A stretch of DNA of 64,000 nt from UBA7662 sp036787895 (GCA_036787895.1 DAIQOK010000015.1:1-64000), one strand, 5' to 3'; counted from the first letter of the stretch, positions 35,761 through 45,378 are shown. Made by a program: numbers and translations. The notes: generated from the letters alone by a model not told the origin.

Positions 35761-36305
35761 TTTATATAACCTGATTTAATGAGTGCAAATACGGCATAAT
35801 TGAGTATGTCGCGGTAGTTGGCATCAACCCCTTCGCTGACCAAGGTTTTGCCGGCATTGTCTTCGATTTGTTTGATACGCAACAATTTCATGAGGATGAG
35901 GTCGGTGAACGAAGAAATACGCATATCCCGCCATGCTTCGCCATAATCGTGGTTTTTGTCGAGCATGAGCTGTTTGGTATGCGCTACTTCTTTATCGTAC
36001 AATGCAATTGCCTGGTCGGCAGGCAAGGAGGTATCGGTTGTGCTGCTGCCGAGTTCGAGCTGGATGAGGGCCATGAGGCAATAATTAATCATGGCTACAA
36101 ACTCGCCATTCAGGTCGTCGGCGATTTTTTGGGTGCCTTTTTCTTCAATGCTGCGGATACGGCTGGCTTTGATGAAAATCTGATCGGTGAGCGAAGCCGT
36201 GCGTAAAATGCGCCAGGCAGTGCCATAATCGTGTGCTTTTTTGACAAATAATGCCCTGCATTGGGCAATAACCTGGTCGAACTCAGTAGCGGTTTGGGGA
36301 TTCAA
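35757..36305 (-). CDS. DUF1599 protein (tandem repeat of the domain)
   Basis: 182 aa from a TTG at 36305; a longer frame to 36521 would overlap folP and lacks family similarity before TEFDQVIAQC. Two copies of the domain can be seen: KKAHDYGTAWRILRTASLTDQIFIKASRI and KNHDYGEAWRDMRISSFTDLILMKLLRI (quoted in parts elsewhere), each with HDYG and RI(R/K)xIE. The paired His/Asp/Glu pattern suggests a helical NTP-pyrophosphohydrolase-like fold, an inference. Divergent from folP with only 21 bp between starts, and overlapping the DoxX-type gene by ATGA. Confidence 0.8.
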   Translation of the reverse strand: MNPQTATEFDQVIAQCRALFVKKAHDYGTAWRILRTASLTDQIFIKASRIRSIEEKGTQKIADDLNGEFVAMINYCLMALIQLELGSSTTDTSLPADQAIALYDKEVAHTKQLMLDKNHDYGEAWRDMRISSFTDLILMKLLRIKQIEDNAGKTLVSEGVDANYRDILNYAVFALIKSGYIK

Positions 36306-36326
36306 GCGGGAATAGATTAACTTCGG

Positions 36327-37211
36327 GTGGTAAAAACGCCTTTTTTGCAGCTTAAAGATACGGTCTTCGGACAAAAATACACGCTCAACTGTAGCGGTCG
36401 GCTCATCGATTTGCGGGAAGCTCGCGTGATGGGCATACTCAATCTTACGCCCGACAGCTTTTATGGTGGCAGTCGGCTGGAAGGCCATGCACTTTCGGCG
36501 GTGGTTGCTAAAGCCGGTCAAATGCTGGCAGAGGGTGCCACTTTCCTCGATATTGGAGGTTATTCTACCCGTCCAGGGGCCAAAGAAATCTCCCCAGAAA
36601 CTGAACAGGAACGTGTGTTGCCTGCCATTACCACCATCTTGGAAAGTTATCCGGAGGCCTTAATTTCTATCGACACATTTCGTTCGGAAGTAGCCCGGGC
36701 AGCTGTCGGTGCCGGTGCCTGTATGGTGAACGACGTCTCAGGCGGCCAACTCGACCCGGCTATGTTTGCTACCGTTGCCGAATTAGGCATACCTTATATT
36801 GGAATGCATATGCGGGGTACGCCGGCCACCATGACCAGTTTGACTCAATACGACGACTTGATTACCGATATCTACCGGGAATTGGTAGAAATGGCCGTAA
36901 AATTGAATCGTTTGGGCGTAAAAGACGTCATACTCGACCCAGGATTTGGCTTTGCCAAAGAGGTAGAACAGAATTTCAAATTATTGAAGGAGCTTGAACA
37001 CTTTACCCTGGCGGGCTATCCGTTATTGGTGGGTGTATCGCGCAAATCGATGATTTATAAAACCCTTGGCACTACGCCTGAAGAGGCGCTGAATGGTAGC
37101 AGCATTTTGCATGCCTGGGCGCTGGAACGTGGCGCGCGTATATTGCGGGTACATGATGTGAAACCGGCCATGGAGGCCATTCAACTTTGGAAACGTCTTG
37201 AAACTGTTTGA
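36327..37211 (+). CDS. folP: Dihydropteroate synthase
   Basis: 294 aa from a GTG at 36327; a TTG at 36345 (then QLKDTVFGQKYTLNC) is also possible. Motifs: MGILNLTPDSFYGG, FLDIGGYSTRPGAKE, SIDTFRSEVA, VNDVSGG, DPGFGFAKEVEQN and the final VSRKSMI with RVHDV. It condenses the hydroxymethyl-dihydropterin diphosphate with p-aminobenzoate. It overlaps cdaA by 14 bp; the folP-cdaA order divergent from DUF1599 is common in the phylum. Confidence 0.96.
   Translation: MVKTPFLQLKDTVFGQKYTLNCSGRLIDLREARVMGILNLTPDSFYGGSRLEGHALSAVVAKAGQMLAEGATFLDIGGYSTRPGAKEISPETEQERVLPAITTILESYPEALISIDTFRSEVARAAVGAGACMVNDVSGGQLDPAMFATVAELGIPYIGMHMRGTPATMTSLTQYDDLITDIYRELVEMAVKLNRLGVKDVILDPGFGFAKEVEQNFKLLKELEHFTLAGYPLLVGVSRKSMIYKTLGTTPEEALNGSSILHAWALERGARILRVHDVKPAMEAIQLWKRLETV
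36372..36379 (-). promoter_or_regulatory. Possible -10 element (TATTTTTG) for the DUF1599 operon, inside folP
   Basis: Exact TAnnTTTG on the minus strand, 66 bp upstream of the TTG start. A near match (TATCTTTA) lies at 36354-36361. Either would put the operon promoter within the folP reading frame. Confidence 0.4.
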
Positions 37212-38010
37212 TCTCGGGTTTTTAACCCTCACCCTGCTCGACATCATCGATATCACCCTGGTGGCTATTTTGCTGTACCAGATTTACAAACTCGTTAAAG
37301 GCAGTTTGGCCGTCAATATTTTGCTCGGTCTCATCTCCATTTACCTGCTATGGCTGGCGGTAGATGCGTTGGAGCTGCGTTTGTTGAGCAAAATACTGGG
37401 GCAGTTCATAGGCGTTGGGGTTATTTCGCTGATCATCCTTTTCCAGCCCGAAATCCGCCGATTTTTGCTTATGATTGGTAAAAACACCACTTTTCGCAAT
37501 TACGGTTGGTTGCGGCGTTTTTTGTTTAAGGGGGTAGATAAGGATGAGGAGGATGTGGCCTATATCCGTGAAACACTCGAAGCTGCCGAGACGCTGGCCG
37601 CGAGTATGACCGGCGCGCTTATCGTTTTTGCCCGGACTTCCGAACTGCAGTTTTTCGCGAATAGTGGTACCCCACTCGATGCTCGAATCTCCTCGCGTTT
37701 ATTGGAAAGCATTTTCCAGAAAAGCAGTCCTTTGCACGACGGCGCCGTAATCATTGCCAACAAACGGATCAAAGCCGCCAGCTGTGTCCTGCCCGTTACC
37801 GAAAACCAGGACCTGCCCGAGGAGCTTGGACTTAGGCATCGTTCGGGCATTGGTATTTCGGAGCATAGTGATGCCGTAGTATTAATTGTTTCGGAAGAAA
37901 CTGGCGGGATATCGATAGCGATTAACGGGCAGCTGGAGCAAAACCTGACCCGCGATAAAATTTACCGCAAGCTGCTGCGGAACTTGCAGGAGAATTCGCA
38001 GCAATTGTAG
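37198..38010 (+). CDS. cdaA: Diadenylate cyclase CdaA
   Basis: 270 aa from a TTG at 37198, inside the end of folP. Three N-terminal membrane helices (IIDITLVAILLYQIYKL, AVNILLGLISIYLLWLAV, IGVGVISLIILFQPEIRRF) precede the DAC domain, with the catalytic DGA (SPLHDGAVII) and RHR (LRHRSGIGISE) motifs. It makes c-di-AMP, which controls osmolyte transport and cell-wall balance. The start is supported by the match of KLFDLGFLTLTLLDIIDI to the normal family N-terminus. Confidence 0.95.
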   Translation: MKLFDLGFLTLTLLDIIDITLVAILLYQIYKLVKGSLAVNILLGLISIYLLWLAVDALELRLLSKILGQFIGVGVISLIILFQPEIRRFLLMIGKNTTFRNYGWLRRFLFKGVDKDEEDVAYIRETLEAAETLAASMTGALIVFARTSELQFFANSGTPLDARISSRLLESIFQKSSPLHDGAVIIANKRIKAASCVLPVTENQDLPEELGLRHRSGIGISEHSDAVVLIVSEETGGISIAINGQLEQNLTRDKIYRKLLRNLQENSQQL

Positions 38011-38194
38011 CGGCTGAACGTAGGGCTAAGATGTGTCGTCCCGCTGGGGTTTTGTAGGGGTAGTGGGATGACCTTTTCTATGAATATTTCGCCCTGCGGG
38101 GGTTTTTGGGGCTTGTTGGGTGGGGGGATATAATAAACTGGCTACTGGCTGTTTGGCCGAACTGTAAGCGTTTGCCCTGTTCATGAAAAAGAGC

Positions 38195-39199
38195 CTACCA
38201 CGGCGCTTTCTGATATTGAGTAACATAAGCCCGGCCATCTAAAACTATCATGGGGTCGCGGTTTTTGGGGTGGTTGCGTTTTTCGAGCTGATAGGAGCCG
38301 GATTTACCTGTTCGTTGCGACTGATAATGTATTTTTTCGCCATCAAACCACCAACTGCCGCTATCGCTGTTTTGGGAGCTGGTGCCGCCCCAATAACTGT
38401 TGGTATTGGTACTCATGGAGTTTTCGGCGTAGTATTCAAATTGCCCGTTAGCATGCAAGGTAATACACTCTTCAGAGCTGCTGCCACCGGTACCACCTCC
38501 GCTATTGCTATTGAGCATATAGGTACTCATATAACACCACTTCCCGGCGAGTTCGGGTGGGTTTTTGGAGCTGCTTTTTCGGGGCGGACTCCCTTCTTTG
38601 CGGTAATAATAGGTTTGGTTGTTTAAATTGAGCTGCAATTCGTTATCGGCCAAAGTATACGGCATGGTAAGTTTTTGCGCCTGCACATCTATGATAATTT
38701 GGGTTGCTGTCAGCGTATAATTCAGCTCTACATCTTTGAAAATACATTTGCCATCCTTGTTAAACTCCAACACTTCTCCCTGACCAAGCCATCGTCCAAT
38801 TAGTGCATTGTTCGCCGGAGCGGTAGAAGTTGCAGGGGATGTTAGGGGTGTTGAATTCGGTGTAGTAACGGGGGCAGATTTTTTAGCGGGGCTAGCCGAT
38901 TTGGAAAAGCTGATGGCCGCGTCCAGGTCGCCCCCGCTCAAGGTGAGCCGATCGCCTTGCAACTGATAGGAATAGGTAGTCGACTGACCATGGATGACCA
39001 AAACCAAGCTTGCTGAACTTTTGAGTTGATATGTGAAGTTTTCACCTTCAAAGCTGCCGTTTTGGGCATCTGTAAATTCAAGGACCATGGCGTAACCATA
39101 ATCCTGGTTGATCCATTTGCCGATTAAATCGCTTTGGTTCGGCTGACCGAAACAAGGCTGTATCCAAAATAAAAACAGGCTTAATAGACTGTATTTCAT
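38195..39199 (-). CDS. Exported protein with repeated lipocalin-like domains
   Basis: 334 aa with a signal peptide ending in CFGQ. Three units start with similar phrases: LIGKWINQDYGYAMVLEF, LIGRWLGQGEVLEFNKDG and LAGKWCYMSTYML, each followed by beta strands, as in lipocalin-like repeats. A Ser/Thr/Pro linker (SPAKKSAPVTTPNSTPLTSP) joins the first two, and the third has a Ser/Gly-rich loop. No catalytic motif. Probably a periplasmic or surface protein; role unknown. Confidence 0.72.
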   Translation of the reverse strand: MKYSLLSLFLFWIQPCFGQPNQSDLIGKWINQDYGYAMVLEFTDAQNGSFEGENFTYQLKSSASLVLVIHGQSTTYSYQLQGDRLTLSGGDLDAAISFSKSASPAKKSAPVTTPNSTPLTSPATSTAPANNALIGRWLGQGEVLEFNKDGKCIFKDVELNYTLTATQIIIDVQAQKLTMPYTLADNELQLNLNNQTYYYRKEGSPPRKSSSKNPPELAGKWCYMSTYMLNSNSGGGTGGSSSEECITLHANGQFEYYAENSMSTNTNSYWGGTSSQNSDSGSWWFDGEKIHYQSQRTGKSGSYQLEKRNHPKNRDPMIVLDGRAYVTQYQKAPW

Positions 39200-39571
39200 G
39201 GCCTTAATTTGAATTCAATCTATGATTTTATTTTTAATTAGCAACGATTCTTGTCGAATTGCTATTTGGAGGTCTTGTTTTTGGGTATCGACCTACAAAG
39301 GCTGCTTTGGATGCAGTAGCATCAATTCTTTGTTTGTTCGGGTCGTTTTCAGTTGTACGATAGTTAGATTGAAATGCGAATATTTCACCCGGCTGGTGCT
39401 TTTGGAGTGGGTTGTGGTGAATTTTCTTTGCGAGTTTCTCTACGCTGGGGTTGTGGTAGTAGCGGCAGTAATGAATAAAACGGGTTGGCTGGTCTATTGG
39501 CTTATTGGTAAAACTAAATTGGTGCAAACTCTTTTTTGGCATAGTCCGAAAATCCCAGCAACTTCGTGCTC
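39200..39571. other. Intergenic region, no supported gene
   Basis: Short frames exist on both strands (39222-39575 plus, 39234-39542 minus), but neither has a signal, a motif or a similarity I recognise. No clear promoter, hairpin or RNA is seen. Confidence 0.5.
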
Positions 39572-41029
39572 ATGACGCCCAGCCTGATCCTCGTGATCAT
39601 CTCCCTGTACTTCCTATTGCTGATTGCAATTTCCTGGTTTACCGGCCGGAAAGCAGATAATCAATCGTTTTTTCTAGCCAACAAAGCCGCTCCCTGGTAT
39701 GTCGTGGCCTTTGGCATGATTGGTTCCTCCCTTTCGGGGGTGACTTTTGTGTCGATACCTGGAACGGTGGCGAGCCAGTCGTTTAGTTATATGCAGTTGG
39801 TGTTGGGCTATTTGTTGGGCTATTTTGTCATCATTAAGGTATTGCTGCCGCTGTATTATAAGATGAATCTGACCTCAATTTACGCTTATCTCGAGCAACG
39901 ATTCGGCTTTTTTTCTCATCGTACAGGTGCGGCTTTTTTCCTGCTTTCGCGGACTATCGGGTCCTCTTTCCGGCTGTATTTGGTCGCCATGGTGTTGGAT
40001 ACTTTTGTTTTCGCAGCCTGGGGCATACCTTTCTGGGCGACGGTTGTGGTTACCATCGTGCTCATCTGGCTGTATACTTTCCGAAGCGGCATAAAAACCA
40101 TTTTGTGGACGGACACCTTGCAGACTGCTTTTTTGGTGGGCGCAGTAATCATTTCCATCGGCATTATAGGTGAGGATTTGAAGTTGTCGCTGAGCGACAT
40201 GGCTACGAGCTTGCAGGCCAGTCCCATGTCGCAGGTGTTTTTCTGGGACTGGCAGGGGTCGCAGAACTTTTTTAAGATGTTTTTCTCAGGGGCATTTATA
40301 ACCATCGTCATGACCGGCCTCGACCAGGACATGATGCAAAAAAATCTGAGTTGTCGCAGTTTGGCCGATGCCCAGAAAAACATGATGTGGTTTAGTATTG
40401 TCCTGGTCTTCGTAAACCTGCTTTTCCTCTGCCTGGGAGCGCTTTTGTACATTTATGCCGATACCAAAGGCATTGCCCTGCCCGCTAAAAGCGATGAGTT
40501 ATTTCCCCTGTTGGCCCTGCAGCATTTTGCTCCCTTGGCTGGCTTTACCTTTATCATTGGCCTCATCGCTGCGGCCTATTCAAGTGCCGATTCGGCTTTA
40601 ACTGCGCTAACCACTTCTTTCTGTGTTGACTTTTTGGGCTTCGATGAAAAAAAAGGCGATGTCAAAACCCGAATGCAAGTACATATCGCCATGTCGTTGG
40701 TGTTGGGATTACAGATTTTGCTGTTTCACTCGCTGCACAACGACTCCCTGATTACCCAGCTCTTCAAGGTGGCGGGTTATACCTATGGTCCTTTGCTCGG
40801 TTTGTTTGCTTTCGGCCTTTTCACCAATTATGTGGTAAAAGATAGATGGGTGCCGTTGATAGCCATACTTTCGCCGGTGATTTGCTATATATTGCAAGCC
40901 AACAGCGAAGCGTGGTTGTGGGGCTATAAATTCGGCTTCGAATTATTAATCCTGAACGGTGTCATAACTTTCTTAGGACTGCGTTTGTTAGCTGTGAAAG
41001 GTAAATTTGTGACTAAAGCAATATTATGA
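39572..41029 (+). CDS. Sodium:solute symporter (SSS family)
   Basis: 485 aa, about 13 predicted membrane helices. The N-terminus (LILVIISLYFLLLIAISWF), AAPWYVVAFGMIGSSLSGVTFVS, FRSGIKTILWTDTLQTAFL and AAAYSSADSALTALTTSF are family landmarks; the last contains the Na+-site serines. It probably imports a small organic solute with sodium; the substrate cannot be told. The ATG at 39572 is preferred over a GTG two codons earlier. It is the first gene of a tight run with LOG, M23 and peroxiredoxin genes, coupled by ATGA overlaps. Confidence 0.92.
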   Translation: MTPSLILVIISLYFLLLIAISWFTGRKADNQSFFLANKAAPWYVVAFGMIGSSLSGVTFVSIPGTVASQSFSYMQLVLGYLLGYFVIIKVLLPLYYKMNLTSIYAYLEQRFGFFSHRTGAAFFLLSRTIGSSFRLYLVAMVLDTFVFAAWGIPFWATVVVTIVLIWLYTFRSGIKTILWTDTLQTAFLVGAVIISIGIIGEDLKLSLSDMATSLQASPMSQVFFWDWQGSQNFFKMFFSGAFITIVMTGLDQDMMQKNLSCRSLADAQKNMMWFSIVLVFVNLLFLCLGALLYIYADTKGIALPAKSDELFPLLALQHFAPLAGFTFIIGLIAAAYSSADSALTALTTSFCVDFLGFDEKKGDVKTRMQVHIAMSLVLGLQILLFHSLHNDSLITQLFKVAGYTYGPLLGLFAFGLFTNYVVKDRWVPLIAILSPVICYILQANSEAWLWGYKFGFELLILNGVITFLGLRLLAVKGKFVTKAIL

Positions 41030-41739
41030 CTGACGATAAAGAAGAGCTCATCCGCGGTGCGTTTGAGCAAAAAAGCTGGACCGAAATCAAAGCTGCCTCC
41101 TCCTGGCAGATATTTAAAATTATAGCCGAACTGGTTGAAGGTTTTGAAAAACTCGCGCGTATTGGTCCCTGTGTATCCATTTTTGGCTCAGCACGCACTA
41201 AACCCGACAACCGCTACTACAAACTCGCCGAAGAAATTGGCGCCATGCTCACCGAAAAGGGTTTTGGTGTGATTACCGGTGGTGGCCCTGGCATCATGGA
41301 AGCCGGCAACAAAGGTGCGAAACTCGCCGGTGGTAAATCGGTAGGTTTGAACATCGATCTGCCTTTCGAACAATTCAGCAACCCTTATATCGATAGCGAT
41401 AAACTTATCAATTTCGACTACTTTTTTGTCCGTAAGCTGATGTTTATCAAATATGCCCAGGGTTTTGTGGTGCTGCCCGGTGGTTTTGGCACGCTCGACG
41501 AATTGTTCGAGGCGATGACGCTGATTCAGACCAAAAAAATTGGCAAATTCCCGATTGTGTTGGTGGGTAAGGACTATTGGCAGGGTTTGATTGACTGGAT
41601 GAAAAATATGATGCACGACAAGGAGAATAACATTCACCTGTCGGATCTCGACCTCATTGCTGTGGTCGACACCGCCAAAGAGGCTGTGGAGCATATCGAA
41701 GACTTTTATTCCCGTTTCGTGCTCAGTCCGAATTTCTGA
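41026..41739 (+). CDS. LOG-family nucleotide 5'-monophosphate phosphoribohydrolase
   Basis: 237 aa. Rossmann-like fold with the LOG signatures GGGPGIMEAGNKGA and PGGFGTLDELFE, and FGSARTKPDNRYY near the start. Family members cleave the N-glycosidic bond of nucleoside monophosphates (cytokinin activation in plants, nucleotide recycling in bacteria). It overlaps the symporter by ATGA and the M23 gene by one base. Confidence 0.93.
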   Translation: MTDDKEELIRGAFEQKSWTEIKAASSWQIFKIIAELVEGFEKLARIGPCVSIFGSARTKPDNRYYKLAEEIGAMLTEKGFGVITGGGPGIMEAGNKGAKLAGGKSVGLNIDLPFEQFSNPYIDSDKLINFDYFFVRKLMFIKYAQGFVVLPGGFGTLDELFEAMTLIQTKKIGKFPIVLVGKDYWQGLIDWMKNMMHDKENNIHLSDLDLIAVVDTAKEAVEHIEDFYSRFVLSPNF

Positions 41740-43472
41740 TGCGTTTTGGGTCATGTCATATAGCCTTCTTGCTCGGTTGGCTGGCAGCGCTTTACCAGCC
41801 TGCCCGTGCGCAACAGGCCTATCCCAACGGCTATTTCCGCTCGCCATTGGACATTCCCTTAAAATTGTCGGGCACCTTTGGGGAGTTGCGTACCAATCAT
41901 TTTCACAGTGGATTAGACATTCGTACCAATTCGGTTGAAGGGCTGAACATCTATGCCGCAGCTGATGGTTTTGTGAGTCGGGTAAAAGTATCTGCTTATG
42001 GTTATGGTTTGGCGTTATATGTAGATCATCCCAACGGTTATACCACGGTATATGCCCATTTGCAGCAGTTTCAGGGGGCGATTGCCGACTGGGTCTACAA
42101 AAAACATTATGAGAAGGAGTCGTTTGAGCTCGACATTACCCTCTACCCCAATGAATTGCCTGTAAAAAAGGGACAAGTGATAGCATTAAGTGGTAATAGC
42201 GGTGGTTCAGGAGGTCCGCATTTGCATTTTGAGGTACGCGATACCAAAACCGAAGAAATTCTCAATCCCCAGCTTTTTGGCTTTCAAATTGCCGACAAAG
42301 TTGCGCCCACCTTTGCCTTTGTTGAGTTGGTACCACACGGCCCCGGGAGTCAAATTAATGGTTCAGGAAAACCGAAAAAATTGTGGGTGCAACGAGATAA
42401 GGCCGGTAACAGTTTTTTGACCAAACAGCAGCTTCAGATATGGGGTGGTTTTTATGTGCAAGCCAAAGTTTACGATAAACACGACGGCAACGGGTTCAAT
42501 AATGGCATTTACCGCCTGATGTTACTGGATGGCAAGGATACCCTGTACCGCTTTCAGGCCGATGCATTCGCCTTTGCCGATACCCGATACGCCAATGCGG
42601 TCATGGACTATAAACAAAAGATGCTTCAGCGCGAACAGATTTATCGTTTAATGCGTGCACCAGGCAATAAATCTACCGTGCTAGCCCGCTTGGCTAGCGA
42701 TGGTATTCTCCAATTGGGTCCGGGGGAATCCAAAACCTTATGGTTGGTGGCTACTGACTTTGCCGGAAATACCAGTCAGCTGGAACTGGTGGTGACGGGA
42801 GCTGAAAGTCGAACCGCAGAATTATTAGCCACGCCTCAGCCTACCGAGAGGTATACACCCGACAAACCCCTCAACATTATTCGAGAAGACCTACGGGTAA
42901 GCATGCCAGCCTGGAACTTTTACGATACGCTGGATCTGGCTTACCGCCGAACCCTAAAACCTTTTATGGCCTATTCGGCAGTTCATAGCTTACATACCGC
43001 CGATGAGCCCATTCATGGCTTTTACACCATTTCCATCAAACAAAGCGGCTTGCCTGATAGCTTACGCTCTAAAACCGTCATGGTGAATGTTGGGATCAAT
43101 AATGCCCGAAATGCAAGCTCCGGGGTTTGGAAGGCCGATTTTTTTGAAGCTAAAGTCCGCAGCTTCGGCGATTTTTATCTAAGCATTGATACAGTAGCAC
43201 CGGTAATTCGTTCATTAAACTTTAGGCCGGGTGCCAGCTACCGTGCCGGTCAGCAGCTGAATTTCAAACTCAGCGATAATCTGGTGGGACTTTCCAGTTA
43301 CCAGGTGTATATTGATGGTCAATGGGAATACCATTATTTCGATGGCAAAACCGCCAACTTACAATTGCCTTTGCAAAAAAAGCTGGCTTCGGGAAATCAT
43401 CTGCTCGAAATTGTTGTTAAAGATGGCGTGGGTAATATCACCCGATATCAAGCAAATTTTAATCTATTATGA
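41739..43472 (+). CDS. M23-family (LytM-type) metallopeptidase
   Basis: 577 aa. Signal peptide (IAFLLGWLAALYQPARAQQ), then a LytM domain at about residues 40-190 with the zinc ligands in HFHSGLDIRTN and GGPHLHFEVRD and the catalytic-side His in YAHLQQF. The remaining 380 residues are beta-rich Ig-like domains (VAPTFAFVELVPHG, DTVAPVIRSLNFRPGA, GLSSYQVYIDGQWEYHYFDG). It should act on peptidoglycan cross-links in the periplasm. Start by a one-base TGATG overlap with the LOG gene. Confidence 0.93.
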   Translation: MRFGSCHIAFLLGWLAALYQPARAQQAYPNGYFRSPLDIPLKLSGTFGELRTNHFHSGLDIRTNSVEGLNIYAAADGFVSRVKVSAYGYGLALYVDHPNGYTTVYAHLQQFQGAIADWVYKKHYEKESFELDITLYPNELPVKKGQVIALSGNSGGSGGPHLHFEVRDTKTEEILNPQLFGFQIADKVAPTFAFVELVPHGPGSQINGSGKPKKLWVQRDKAGNSFLTKQQLQIWGGFYVQAKVYDKHDGNGFNNGIYRLMLLDGKDTLYRFQADAFAFADTRYANAVMDYKQKMLQREQIYRLMRAPGNKSTVLARLASDGILQLGPGESKTLWLVATDFAGNTSQLELVVTGAESRTAELLATPQPTERYTPDKPLNIIREDLRVSMPAWNFYDTLDLAYRRTLKPFMAYSAVHSLHTADEPIHGFYTISIKQSGLPDSLRSKTVMVNVGINNARNASSGVWKADFFEAKVRSFGDFYLSIDTVAPVIRSLNFRPGASYRAGQQLNFKLSDNLVGLSSYQVYIDGQWEYHYFDGKTANLQLPLQKKLASGNHLLEIVVKDGVGNITRYQANFNLL

Positions 43473-43918
43473 GCAGACCACAAGCAGGCGACAAAGCACC
43501 GGTTTTCAGCGGCCTCAACCAAAAGGGCGAAACCATTTCGCTCGATCAATTTAAAGGCAAAAAAGTTGCCCTCTACTTTTACCCAAAAGACGATACCCCC
43601 GGTTGCACGGCCGAAGCCTGTAACCTCCGCGACAATGAGCTGCAGCTCAAAGCCAAAGGCATAGAGGTGGTTGGCGTGAGCAGCGACAGCGTTAAATCGC
43701 ACGCCAAATTCGCCACCAAATACGAGCTCCCATTCCATCTCCTTGCCGATGAGGACAAGTCGGTACACCAAGCCTACGGTACCTGGGTCGAAAAAAGCAT
43801 GTACGGCCGCCAATATATGGGTACTGCGCGTATTACCTTTTTAATCGACGAAAAAGGGGTGATTGAGAAAGTAATCGAGAAAGTGGATACGAAGAACCAT
43901 GCAGCGCAGTTGGTTTAA
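43469..43918 (+). CDS. bcp: Thioredoxin-dependent thiol peroxidase (Bcp/PrxQ)
   Basis: 149 aa peroxiredoxin. The peroxidatic Cys is in DTPGCTAEACNLRDN and the resolving Cys follows five residues later, the PrxQ/Bcp arrangement. The active-site context YFYPKDDTPG and ARITFLIDEKG are typical. It reduces hydroperoxides with thioredoxin. ATGA overlap with the M23 gene; a terminator follows. Confidence 0.95.
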   Translation: MSRPQAGDKAPVFSGLNQKGETISLDQFKGKKVALYFYPKDDTPGCTAEACNLRDNELQLKAKGIEVVGVSSDSVKSHAKFATKYELPFHLLADEDKSVHQAYGTWVEKSMYGRQYMGTARITFLIDEKGVIEKVIEKVDTKNHAAQLV

Positions 43919-43947
43919 TGCCTGGTTTTGATCTGAGCATTTAACAA

Positions 43948-43976
43948 AAGAAGGCGGCCACGAGCCGTCTTTTTTT
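43948..43976 (+). terminator. Intrinsic terminator after bcp
   Basis: 8-bp stem (AAGGCGGC / GCCGTCTT, one G-U pair) with a 5-nt loop and a T run. Confidence 0.75.
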
Positions 43977-44136
43977 GTGGAGAAGTTGAAAGCAGGCTTG
44001 GGTGCAGCTATTTCGTTACGACACCGACAGTGCTGTTTGTCAGGTCAATTTGATTTTGTTTGTCAGTCCGACGCTTATACCCACCATGCATTTCAATGCG
44101 GGTTGGGAACGCATTAATTTCGGGAGATGATTTCGT

Positions 44137-44164
44137 AAAAAAAGCCACCCTGTTCGGGGTGGCT
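44137..44164 (-). terminator. Intrinsic terminator after acyl-CoA dehydrogenase
   Basis: On the minus strand AGCCACCCCGAACAGGGTGGCT is followed by T7 (stem AGCCACCC / GGGTGGCT); it lies 22 bp past the gene's stop. Confidence 0.85.
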
Positions 44165-44186
44165 CGTGTATAGGCGTTGATTCAGT

Positions 44187-45326
44187 TTAGCGCAATACCT
44201 CGCGGGCAATGACGATTTTTTGAACTTCGCTGGTGCCTTCGTAAATCTGGGTGATTTTAGCATCGCGCATGAGGCGCTCAACGTGGAATTCTTTCACATA
44301 ACCATAGCCGCCGTGAACTTGAACAGCCTCAGTAGTGATGCGCATGGCAGCGGTGGAGGCAAATAATTTAGCTTGTGCGCTGGCCAAAGTATAATCCAGG
44401 TGTTGGTCTTTTAGCCAGGCAGCATGCAAACACATCATACGGGCAGCATCAATTTCGGTTGCCATATCGGCTAATTTGAATTGGATGGCCTGGTGGTTTT
44501 TGATTTCTGTGCCAAAGGCTTTGCGCTCCTTGGCGTATTTCAATGACAATTCATAAGCGCCACTGGCAATGCCAAGGGCTTGAGAAGCAATACCGATACG
44601 GCCGCCACTCAATACTTTCATGGCAAATTTGAAACCGAAGCCATCTTCACCAATGCGGTTGGCTTTAGGCACTTTGACGTTGGTGAACATCAATGAATGG
44701 GTGTCGCTCCCACGTATGCCCATTTTGTCTTCTTTTTTGCCTACGACAAAACCTTCCGATTCCCGCTCAACGATGAGGGCATTGATGCCTTTGTGGCCTT
44801 TTTCGACATGGGTTTGTGCAATAACGATATAAATAGATGCGCTGTTGCCGTTGGTAATCCAGTTTTTGGTGCCATTGAGCAGGTAATACTCACCTTTGTC
44901 TTCGGCCAGGGTGCGCTGGGAGGTAGCGTCCGAACCGGCTTCGGGCTCAGATAGGCAGAAAGCGCCTATTTTGCGACCACTGGCCAACTCTGGCAGGTAT
45001 TTGCGTTTTTGCTCTTCGGTACCGAAAGTTTCGAGGCCCCAACATACCAGGGAGTTGTTTACCGACATACAAACCGAAGCAGAAGCGTCGATTTTGGAAA
45101 TTTCTTCCATGGCCAGGACATAGGAAATGGTATCCATACCGCCGCCGCCATATTCAGGGCTGACCATCATACCCATGAAACCGAGCTCGCCCATTTTACG
45201 GATTTGTTCAGCCGGAAATTTCTGATCATTGTCGCGTTCAATTACACCCGGCAACAATTCCGTCTGTGCAAAATCGCGTGCCGCCTGGCGAATCATGAGG
45301 TGTTCTTCGGTAAGGTTAAATTCCAT
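44187..45326 (-). CDS. Acyl-CoA dehydrogenase, short-chain/butyryl type
   Basis: 379 aa from the ATG at 45326 (MEFNLTEEHLMIRQAARDFA), the normal family start; the frame runs on to 45365, but the promoter lies just beyond. Landmarks: FCLSEPEAGSDA, NGTKNWITNG, the QVHGGYGY motif and the catalytic glutamate in YEGTSEVQKIVIAR. It introduces the alpha-beta double bond in short acyl-CoA with FAD and passes electrons to ETF. It is a single-gene unit with its own promoter and terminator. Confidence 0.96.
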   Translation of the reverse strand: MEFNLTEEHLMIRQAARDFAQTELLPGVIERDNDQKFPAEQIRKMGELGFMGMMVSPEYGGGGMDTISYVLAMEEISKIDASASVCMSVNNSLVCWGLETFGTEEQKRKYLPELASGRKIGAFCLSEPEAGSDATSQRTLAEDKGEYYLLNGTKNWITNGNSASIYIVIAQTHVEKGHKGINALIVERESEGFVVGKKEDKMGIRGSDTHSLMFTNVKVPKANRIGEDGFGFKFAMKVLSGGRIGIASQALGIASGAYELSLKYAKERKAFGTEIKNHQAIQFKLADMATEIDAARMMCLHAAWLKDQHLDYTLASAQAKLFASTAAMRITTEAVQVHGGYGYVKEFHVERLMRDAKITQIYEGTSEVQKIVIAREVLR

Positions 45327-45378
45327 ATGCTGCTTTTTGTAGGTCTGAACAATCCAAATCCTCAAGGGTTTGGCAGCG

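Noticed and set aside
38026..38238. 70-codon minus-strand frame after cdaA
   Set aside because: Low-complexity Pro/Thr-rich translation overlapping the end of a better-supported gene; the DNA is a G-rich intergenic stretch.
39222..39575. Small genes on either strand in the gap before the symporter
   Set aside because: Neither frame has a recognisable motif, signal or promoter.
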